Shown here: positions 56,267-64,000 of the stretch, piece after piece
How the letters are laid out: each line of letters begins with the position of its first letter
Numbering within the stretch: the stretch's first letter is position 1
Source of the DNA: Anodontia alba
Taxonomy: Eukaryota; Mollusca; Bivalvia; Lucinida; Lucinidae
Length of the DNA stretch: 64,000 nucleotides
Direction: 5' to 3'
Assembly (NCBI GenBank): GCA_964016985.1
Contig: OZ024827.1
Span: 113,998,411 to 114,062,410, forward strand
Notes under the pieces: model-generated
Database searches by the model: none
What the model was told of the DNA's origin: nothing
The model's input: the letters and a program-made list of their open reading frames with translations, nothing else
Position numbers and translations under genes: made by a program

Positions 56267-56828
56267 CACTGCCTTTTTAAGACAAAGACGAGTATAATAG
56301 CCATTAATGTTACATTGGGTTTAGTTAACTGGTGATAATAAAGTTGAGTCAAAGTTGAAAGCGACATTCAGCTATGTACCCAATGTAGACCAAAACCATT
56401 TTGCGCTTTATCATAATTAAGTTGTGTTTCTTTTTATCCCTGCTATTTCTGTCAGTTTTAACCCTGCTATTCTTTATGTAATGATTCGAATAAAACATTT
56501 GGACACAGCACTATCATTTTTCCTAAACATAATAAAGCATGTTGGCATATATTGGTGGTTTAGTCTAGTATATATATCAAAGTAAAACAGCAGTCTGAAA
56601 CCAGTCTGCAAAGCTCACACTGATCATCAGATAGGCAGAGCTGTACAGTCAGGACTTTTCTGTCAATGCAGGTAGATTAATGATTCTGGGGCTATTTGTT
56701 CACTGCATTTAGACAACTTGATCCTATGATAAACTTGGACTGTGCTAATGGCACCCATAAGAGGTGTGACTTAGCATCGTTATTATAGGGAATCAGCTTA
56801 ATCGCTTGAAAAGTAATACATATAAAGA
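56267..56828. other. unassigned AT-rich DNA
   Basis: No gene or repeat recognised. Confidence 0.35.
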
Positions 56829-56918
56829 TATCTCCAGATAAGGTTATTTCTCAACGAAAACATATTTTGTGGTTACTAATTAAAAACGCCTCCCACAGGC
56901 ACTTCTACTAAGTGAACG
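56829..56918. mobile_element. foldback MITE, subfamily B, partial copy
   Basis: ATATCTCCAGATAAGGTTAT, CAACGAAAACATATTTTGTG, then a decayed hairpin loop AACGCCTCCCACAGGCACTTC. It is cut off where the subfamily A element begins. Confidence 0.65.
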
Positions 56919-57197
56919 CATCACGAGAACATACCTATATAATTTTGACCCCCTTAAACCCACTTTTATGTAGTAAAACTGGGGTTGACAGGGGTATACA
57001 TTATTTTTCTTATTTCTGCTCAAAAACATAGATTGTAGTACTCGTTAGAACCGCCTCGCCGAGGCAGTTCTAACGAGTACCAACAATCTATGTTTTGAGC
57101 AGAAATATTAAAAAATATCAGAATTTTTATCTGAAAATTTTCATTTTTTTATGGAAAAAAATTTCAATATATTTGAATAGGCATGTCTTCGTTATGG
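56919..57197. mobile_element. foldback MITE, subfamily A, copy 3 (reverse orientation)
   Basis: It starts CATCACGAGAACATACCTAT, runs through CCCCCTTAAACCCACTTTTA, and contains a near-perfect hairpin, TTTCTGCTCAAAAACATAGA...TCTATGTTTTGAGCAGAAAT (57015-57107), with loop GAACCGCCTCGCCGAGGCAG. It ends TGAATAGGCATGTCTTCGTT-ATGG. Length 279 bp. Confidence 0.85.
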
Positions 57198-58093
57198 CAA
57201 GATGCATTTTCATAATATGGGTCCTGTTGTCCGACATATGAGTTTAGGTTAATCACTCGGGTCATTCAAACCACTAAAAGTCACACAAAAGTCCGAAAAA
57301 TAACAATGTTTTTTACAGCACCAATAAACAACCGCCTTCTCGGTCTGGTTCCCGTCGTAAACACTTAAGTAATTGATATTTCACCACCAAATTTAAGTGG
57401 CCGAATTTCCTAATTTTCACACCTGTAGATCAGGTACATCAAGAAAATTGATAATGTCCCAAATTTAATTTTAATTTCTAACATTTTTATCCTGTGATTT
57501 ATTTCCTGTGTCTTTGTTTTAGACCATCAGACCTGAGTCTGAGGAAGTTCTTTTGTTTTTTTCTTTTTCACTTTTCGTACTGAATGTCACTTCAAATATA
57601 TTTTCATTACACATCAAAAACCAGCAGACAATTTTACCCTTTAAATGCCAATTATAGCTGCAGCAGACGAAATTGCAAAATATATTTTATTTTACGAACC
57701 TTGCTGTGCACTTTCAGGTTTAAACTGTTTTCGTCTCAGGAAACAGGTTTTGACATTTCATGCAAACTGTCTATTTGCCAACCAGGCGATTCAAGTGATA
57801 TTTCATAACTTATACTCTTTGAAAAAAAATAAATATCTGTCATCTTTTTTTATTTTCATTTATTTATTTTTTTTATTATTATTTTTTTTTTCTGTGCTTT
57901 ATTTTAGGGCTGAATATTGTTCCCAAAATATGGGTATGCCAATTCACGCAACCTGTCTTTTTTGGAGACAATTTGCATGGAATGTCAAAGTCTAAATTCT
58001 GGGAAAAAAATATGAAGAATATATTTGTCTGTCCATGATTAATAAATGTTGCCTCAGAATCATTTTAAACAAGCAAATTCCATGGGGAATTTA
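57198..58093. other. unassigned AT-rich DNA
   Basis: No repeat array. The frames at 57584 and 57645 overlap each other and end in low-complexity phenylalanine runs, so I do not call a gene. Confidence 0.4.
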
Positions 58094-59783
58094 TGTCCCC
58101 CGCCTTATTTTTATTTGAGGTGTTAAAAATGGTAAAGTTAACCAGAGGACCATTGGTCCTGTATCAATTACCTAAGTATTGAAGCAGGAAACCAGTGATA
58201 AAATAATTTCAAGATTCTGAAAAAACTACATGCATATCTTCAGACCATCCTTAAAGCACCTGTAAAGTTTCAAAGGATCGGCTTAAAACTGTGGTAGGAG
58301 TTACGGGGTCAAGGTACCTACTCCCTATACGCTTCTGTTGTATTAGAACTAAAAAAATATCTAAGTTAAAAATGCAGAAAAAGTGGTAATAAATTATTTT
58401 AGGATTCTGAAAAAACCACATGCATATCTTCAGGCCATTCTTAAAGCCCTTGTAAAGTTTCAAAAGGATCGGACAAAAACTGTGGGAGGAGTTAAGGGGA
58501 CAAGGTACCTGCACCCTTTACACTTCTGTAATATAAGAACTCAAAAAATGTCTAAGTTAAAAATGCGGAAAAAGTAATAAAAAAATATTTCAGGATTCTG
58601 AAAAATCCACCTGCATATTTTCAGGCCATTCTAAAATCCCACGTAAAGTTTCAAAAGGATCGGTCAAAAACTGTGGGAGGAGTTAAGGGGACAAACTACC
58701 TACTCCCTATAGACGTCTGTAATATTAGAACTCAAAAAATGTCTAAGTTCAAAACGTGTAAAAAGTAATAAAAAATAAATTTAGGGTTCTGAAAAAATCA
58801 CATGCATATTTTCAGACCATCCTTAAAGCACCTGTAAAGTTTCAAAAGGATTGGCCAAACACTGTGGGAGGAGTTAAGGGGATAAGGTACCTGCTCTCTA
58901 TATACTTCTGTAGTATTATAACTCAAAAAATGTCTAAGTTACAAATGCAGAAAAAGTAATAAAAAATTATTTCAGGATTCTGAGAAAACCACATGCATAT
59001 TTTCAGGTCATCTTGAAAGCCCTTGTAAAGTTTCAAAAGGATCGGACAAAAACTGTGGGAGGAGTTAAGGGGACAAGGTACCTGCACCCTATACACTTCT
59101 GTAATATAAGAACTCAAAAAATGTCTAAGTTAAAAATGCAGAAAAAGTAATAAAAAATTATTTCAGGATTCTGAAAAAAACACATGCATATTTTCAGGTC
59201 ATCCTAAAAGCCCATGTAAAGTTTCAAAAGGATCGGCCAAAAACTTTGGGAGGAGTTAAGGGGACACGGTACCTACTCCCTATACGCTTCTGTAATATTA
59301 GAACTCAAAACATGTCTATGTTCAAAATGTCTAAAAAGTAATAAAAATTAATTTCAGGATTCTGCAAAAACCACATGCATATTTTCAGACCATCCTCAAA
59401 GCACCTGTAAAGTGTCAAAAGGATTGGCCAAACACTGTGGGAGGAGTTAAGGGGACAAGGTACCTGCTCCCTATATACTTCTGTAGTATTAGAACTCAAA
59501 AAATGTCTAAGTTAAAAATGCAGAAAAAGTAATAAAAAATTATTTCAGGATTCTGAAAAAACACATGCACAGCTTCAGACCATCCTTAAAACACCTGTAA
59601 AGTTTCAAAAGGATCGGACAAAAACTGTGGGAGGAGTTAAGGGGACAAAGTACCTACTAAAAACTCGGAACCACGCAACACGCGCCACGCACCACGCACC
59701 ACGCGCCACGCACCACGCACCACGCCCCACGAAAAAAACCCAAAACAGTGTCCCTCCACTTTTCTTCGAAAAGGCGGGGGACA
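58094..59783. mobile_element. TIR-bounded element carrying a 190-bp tandem array
   Basis: Perfect 13-bp inverted ends: TGTCCCCCGCCTT (58094-58106) and AAGGCGGGGGACA (59771-59783). A small hairpin, CTTTTCTTCGAAAAG, lies just inside the right end. The interior is mostly the tandem array below, followed by a CACGCACCA minisatellite (59670-59728). Terminal inverted repeats, a subterminal 3' hairpin and internal tandem repeats are features of non-autonomous Helitron-like elements of the pearl/HINE type described in bivalves. This assignment is an inference. Confidence 0.65.
58200..59660. repeat. 190-bp tandem array, eight units
   Basis: The anchor TAAAGTTTCAAAAGGATCGG occurs at 58263, 58453, 58643, 58834, 59025, 59216, 59407 and 59597, a spacing of 190-191 bp. 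Units carry ACCACATGCATATTTTCAG, AAACTGTGGGAGGAGTTAAG, GGGACAAGGTACCTGC and AGAACTCAAAAAATGTCTAAG. Confidence 0.93.
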
Positions 59784-59802
59784 ATTAAACCATCAAACTT
59801 AA

Positions 59803-60510
59803 TATTATGCGGCAGGCTGCATGCCTAGTTGTCAACCCAATCATTGTTGATGGCTATGCTTCACTCTTTAATTGCACGACGGCGGTTCGGGCCTCAGACT
59901 AAATGACGGCCTCTTCGTAAAACTTTAACCAGTGGGTTGGGGCTTGACGATATGTTTTTGGCTTGGCCCGCCGTGGTTCAACTATTCGTTTTCATTTTCT
60001 CTGGCATACAGTAGAATTAGCCATGAGTACTCGTCTTTGTTTATTACAGTGATTAATTTGATTTTTATTGTTTTGCTTTGATGCATTGACTGAGTTGGGA
60101 GCCTTTATGCGAATCAAATTTTTATGTATTTCTGTACTAAGAGTAGCATCGGGACCCAGGGTGAAGTTAGCTAGCTGTAAAAGTGCTTTAAACCCCACGG
60201 TGGTTTGCTCTACCGACCGTTCTAAGGCGGTGGTCCCGGTGTTAGTCTTACTCCTTGTTGCTTTGTGGTTTATTCTACGGGGCGATTTGTTGTATGTCTT
60301 TCCGTGTGTCATTTTGTTCTTGTGTTTACAGTCCTTTTAGTATTGCGATTACCTCGCTTGGGGAAGAGAGAACTAATCTTAGTGCTTTTCGTACTTTTGT
60401 TCGGTTTGTGCTTGTTTAGATTTCTCGGTGTCCTCTTCCTCTTGGGGTCTGGGAAGGGCTGCGGTTTGTGATTGTGGCACTCCCTGGGCTTTTCTCTTAC
60501 CTCTTTTTTA
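59803..60510 (+). mobile_element. Penelope-like retroelement 3' end, copy 2
   Basis: It aligns with 40034-40760 at about 93% by eye. It keeps the coding end MRQAACLVVNPIIVDGYASL followed by FNCTTAVRASD and an earlier stop (TAA instead of CCA at the next codon). It begins only 19 bases after the TIR element at 58094. 5' truncation is stronger than in copy 1. Confidence 0.8.
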
Positions 60511-60783
60511 AAAAAAGAAAGTCTGTCAAAAATTATTGACTAGCTTATATAACAATCGCCTACTTGATCTTGCATATGCTATTTGTATTAACCCTTATCA
60601 CACAAGCAAATTTCTTGTGATATGTCAGATTAGAGAATTGCATTGGCAGAAAAAAAAAGATGTGAGGAAAAAAGGAGATTATGACTTATTCAAACATTTA
60701 GTCCCACATCAGCCTGTGCAGCTACATATTCTGATCATCTGATCAGGATTTGCACGTTCAACATGTTCTCCAGTAATCAAATT
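60511..60783. other. unassigned DNA
   Basis: It contains a 68-residue frame at 60536 (RLLDLAYAICINPYHTSKF) without supporting evidence. Confidence 0.3.
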
Positions 60784-60960
60784 AAGAAATAAATTATTCC
60801 AAACCGTGCTCAAATGCCTAAGATAAAGCACAGTGGAGTTTTGGTTGCACCCATTTGAGCACGAGCGAGCGCAGCCAGCGAGTGCTCAAATGGATACAAC
60901 CCAAACTCAAATGTGCTTTATCTGGGGCATTTGAGCACGGTTCGGAATAATTTATTTCTT
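60784..60960. mobile_element. 177-bp foldback element
   Basis: AAGAAATAAATTATTCC...CCGTGCTCAAATGCC...AGATAAAGCACA pairs with TGTGCTTTATCT...GGCATTTGAGCACGG...GGAATAATTTATTTCTT. A second inner stem is CATTTGAGCAC/GTGCTCAAATG with loop GAGCGAGCGCAGCCAGCGA. Nearly the whole sequence is one imperfect hairpin. Confidence 0.88.
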
Positions 60961-61239
60961 TTCTAACACCCCTCATTGAGCAAGTTTTGCATAAATGATT
61001 TTGTTTTTATTGATTTTCATTATTATTTTTATTATCTGACTTCCCCTTTGGTAGTAGACAATACCTCTTAAGCATTACGTCACGCGGTTACGTAGTTACA
61101 AGGTTCGATGACGAATATTCAAAATGGCGGATTACTTATGCGAATCAGCTGACGGTGTAAAATATAAACGATTTATTAATATAAAAACTTAAATCCTGTG
61201 TTCATGAAAGAATTGCAAAATGCATGAAATTTGAGTGCC
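60961..61239. other. unassigned DNA
   Basis: No repeat or gene recognised. Confidence 0.35.
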
Positions 61240-61640
61240 GCGAAGAGGAATACTAACCCTAAAATAAAATAACTTTTCAAAGAGAGAAGCAATAGCCACT
61301 TCAATGCATACTAACCAGTACAAATCCACTTGGGGTGGGCCCGAATCATGTATTTCTAAACTTAATACTTCCAGGAATTATGACTTGCTACGAACAATCT
61401 TATCCAAACTCTTTGTAACCCCAATACTGAATCTACTTTAAGAGGAATACTAACCCTAAAATGAAATTACTTTTCTTAAGACAAAGGCAATAGCCACTTT
61501 AATGCACGCTAACAACTAGTACAAATCTACCTTGTACCTCCATGAATTATAATTTTCCACAAATAATCTGATCCAAACCCTTACCCTTACTACTGAATTC
61601 CGCGCAAGAGATGTGTTTACTCTAAAAGTTAATTACATGT
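61240..61640. repeat. direct duplication of about 195 bp
   Basis: AGAGGAATACTAACCCTAAA starts both units (61244 and 61440), followed by AAGCAATAGCCACTTCAATG or AGGCAATAGCCACTTTAATG, GTACAAATC(C/T)AC and GAATTATGACTT or GAATTATAATTT. Units are about 75-80% identical. Confidence 0.82.
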
Positions 61641-61945
61641 ACGTTGTAAAATATGACAAGTTTATCGGGGTTAGTAATCCTCCTATTTTTTTTTAACGAA
61701 CCAGCCGATAAAGGTTACAGCACAGTGATAAAATCATATTCAGAGGAAGAAGGGCCTGGGGATGAAAACGTAGGGTGATGCCATCTGCATAATTGTACAA
61801 GCTACCTTTCAAAGTAAACAAAATACATCATTTATGTACAAAACATATAAAAATGGTTCTAAATTTTATCCCTGCAGAACACATTAATGAATATCTGCCC
61901 ACAGCTATGAAAAAAAGAGCACCGCAAGCGGGTGCCAACGCTTGG
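61641..61945. other. unassigned DNA
   Basis: No gene recognised. The 68-residue frame at 61793 runs into the repeat that follows. Confidence 0.3.
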
Positions 61946-62340
61946 CTGCTATTTGACATTAAAATTAGGTCAAGGTCACCAAATTCCTTTCTAGAATGAA
62001 GACCCTCCTAATTATGCTAAATACCAAACAAGACCAGAATCTATCCAGTGGTTCTGGAGATATAGCAGTGAAATCCATTTTCTGAATGATCAAAGTTCCA
62101 TGGTGACCTTGAAAATTAGGTCAAGGTAACCAAATTGCTTTTTGCAATGGAGACTCTCCCAATTATGCTATATACCAAACATAATCAGAATTCATCCATC
62201 AGTTCTTGAAAAATCACAGTGAAACCATTTTTCAACAAAATTTCTAAGTCGAAAAAGGGGCATAACTGTGCCATAAATATTTAGAGGGTTACCTCTCCTA
62301 CTGGTATGAGTTCCCATTTCCATAAAAAAACAACTAGTCC
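61946..62340. repeat. direct duplication of about 135 bp, AGGTCAAGGTCACCAAATT
   Basis: AATTAGGTCAAGGTCACCAA (about 61963) and AATTAGGTCAAGGTAACCAA (about 62116) start two units that share TAATTATGCTA(A/T)ATACCAAAC and CAGTGAAA. It is followed by AAAAAGGGGCATAACTGTGC, a phrase type common in molluscan dispersed repeats. Confidence 0.72.
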
Positions 62341-62394
62341 GAGTTTCAAGTAAATATCTTCAGTAATGACAGATATTACAAACAGACCTGTTAC

Positions 62395-62525
62395 CGATTA
62401 CATACAAATGTATTCGATTACAATTACAATTACTTTGTAATTTCATGATTACAGATTACAATTTCAATTACATTATTCCTGAATGTAATCAATTACAATT
62501 ACAATTACATTTACAATTACTTTCT
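62395..62525. repeat. (ATTACA)n-like simple repeat
   Basis: Degenerate runs of GATTACAATTACAATTAC with short inverted segments (TTTGTAATTTC). Confidence 0.88.
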
Positions 62526-63082
62526 TGTTGTTCTGTGTTTAAAAAAAAATTCTAGTTTAAATTAATAATCTGTTTTATTGTTCTTTCAAAGCTTCATGCA
62601 TGGCATGCTATATCTTCTGACAAGATGTTATTCATATTCTTTATACTATATATTCATTTTTTCTATGATATTCCATTTACTATACATTTTCTATGACGTA
62701 TGGTTATTTTTTACTCTTCCTCTTGGTACCATGAGCTGGTTCAAAGACTTATAGTGCCTGGCTTTTGTTGTACTCCCTGGGGTGCAATATAATTCTGTCA
62801 GGCTGTTCATCTTAAGCATTGATATATAAAAATGAAAACAATAATGGAATTAAATCAAGTTTTCATCTGTTATAAATAAGTTTAATTTGCATAAGCAGCA
62901 TTATTAAGCTTCATGGAACAAAGGAAAGAATCCCTTCTCTATCTAAAATGTAGTGTGGTGGCTGATCGGGTGTGTGTGGGGAGGGGGGGGGGGGGGGCAA
63001 AAAATCAATCTTTGCCTGGGGCTGTAAAGTTTAAAATTTGCAGTGAATAAGTTTTGTTAGGACATTGCTTTACCTGTCAGTA
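62526..63082. other. AT-rich DNA with a poly-G run
   Basis: G-rich run at 62977-62996. No gene recognised. Confidence 0.45.
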
Positions 63083-63277
63083 GACCAGATAAGAGGAGTA
63101 AATTGCTGATAATTGAAGGATAATTTTCCTTATCTTTCAATGAAAACATATGTTGTGGGTACTCATTTGAACTGTCTCGTCAAGATGGTTCAAATGAGTA
63201 CCCACAACATATGTTTTCATTGAGAGATAAGAAAAATTATCCCTGAAGTATCACTAATTTACTCCTCTTATTTGGTC
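63083..63277. mobile_element. foldback MITE, subfamily B, complete copy
   Basis: The outer ends GACCAGATAAGAGGAGTAAA and, from the right, GACCAAATAAGAGGAGTAAA match at 19 of 20 positions. The inner arms TTTCAATGAAAACATATGTT and GTGGGTACTCATTTGAAC pair almost perfectly with the right side. Length 195 bp. It is the best reference copy for the subfamily. Confidence 0.9.
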
Positions 63278-64000
63278 CTCTGCCTGTATGAAAGAACCAG
63301 CTCAAAACCTGTCAGTGTCCTCAGGCAATATGTCAAAACTTAACACAGATACTTTACAGAAGGGCCAGTTTTTAGTAAATGCCATAAATAATTCAAGTAT
63401 TTGGATACTTGATAAATAGGTCTATGCAAACAATGAAGAAAAAATACATCAGGGTCTACATCCTTTCAAATTCAAATGTCATTGTTTAGATGCAGAAATA
63501 TATGACAAGACCACACTCCAACTATAAATTATGACAGGTCAACTTTAGCCACTTAACAATTGTCCAAATGTATATAACTTTTACAGTAGGTCATCTGACA
63601 TGAGAGACATTGTTGACAGCATGCACACAATAAACATGAAATTATATAAGTCAGTAAGTTGCTGTAAAAACACTAAAATTTTCATTTTCCATATTACATG
63701 TGTGGAGACAGTGAAGGCTCTGGTGGGACTGCACAGATTCAAAGCTGCACCTGAAATGCCTCTTTTGGCACATGCCTTTACCATTATCACATGAATTAGT
63801 CAATTCTGATCTGGATCTACATTTTTATAACTTTAATATTCCAAAGATAAGAAACGTTAATTCACTATCAGTCTATCACTATTTCATAAAATATCTATAA
63901 TGGTGGCTAGTAAATTAAACAACCTACATATATACAATCTGCTTTTCACACATTTCTTGTAACTAATTGGCATGTACAGCAGCTTCAAAGAAAACTACTT
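63278..64000. other. unassigned AT-rich DNA to window end
   Basis: Two overlapping opposite frames near 63581-63794 have no domain. No repeat recognised. Confidence 0.35.

Overview
The window looks like a repeat-dominated stretch of a eukaryotic nuclear genome, most likely a bivalve or related mollusc. This is an inference from three things: vertebrate-type (CCCTAA)n telomeric repeats, an AT-rich background with long poly-A/T tracts and microsatellites, and the mix of mobile elements (CR1-like with a 2A-like leader, L1-like ORF1, RTE-like, Penelope-like, many foldback MITEs). I found no host protein-coding gene that I can defend. Every recognisable coding region belongs to a retroelement, and all of them are truncated or broken.

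Layout. Bases 1-8985 are satellite DNA with a basic period near 75 bp, organised in higher-order units (about 827 bp at the start, about 2.03 kb later). A 433-bp interstitial telomeric block follows (9110-9542). Then come a 155-176 bp tandem repeat, a GATATC-rich palindromic array (10238-11860) and a long array of about 185 bp units (12900-16080). Bases 16400-27900 are AT-rich low-copy DNA with short tandem arrays, foldback MITEs, two short insertions with clean target-site duplications, and tRNA-like pieces. A minus-strand CR1-like element with endonuclease and half a reverse transcriptase fills 27900-30450. A minus-strand L1-like ORF1 pseudogene lies at 33920-35108. At 35601-36030 there is a compact LTR-PBS-PPT-LTR structure whose 145-150 bp terminal repeats contain tRNA-like Pol III A and B boxes; this is the most unusual object in the window. 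Bases 37890-46470 hold dispersed repeats and at least five pieces of a Penelope-like family, one carrying another 5'-truncated retroelement inside it. Bases 51125-53950 are a nested structure: an RTE pseudogene inside a 2.5-kb element that split a foldback MITE, leaving an 8-bp duplication. A GC-rich island (54863-55135), a TIR-bounded 190-bp tandem array (58094-59783), another Penelope-like 3' end and further foldback elements complete the window.

How parts relate. Several families recur and tie the window together: the GCAAACAGTG...GACCCTGATCAGACGCC motif occurs both as dispersed hairpins and as the building block of the left-hand satellite; two foldback subfamilies share one hairpin core; and a fragment of the 185-bp satellite sits inside the GATATC array. 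The evidence is by-eye sequence comparison only; no database search was possible.
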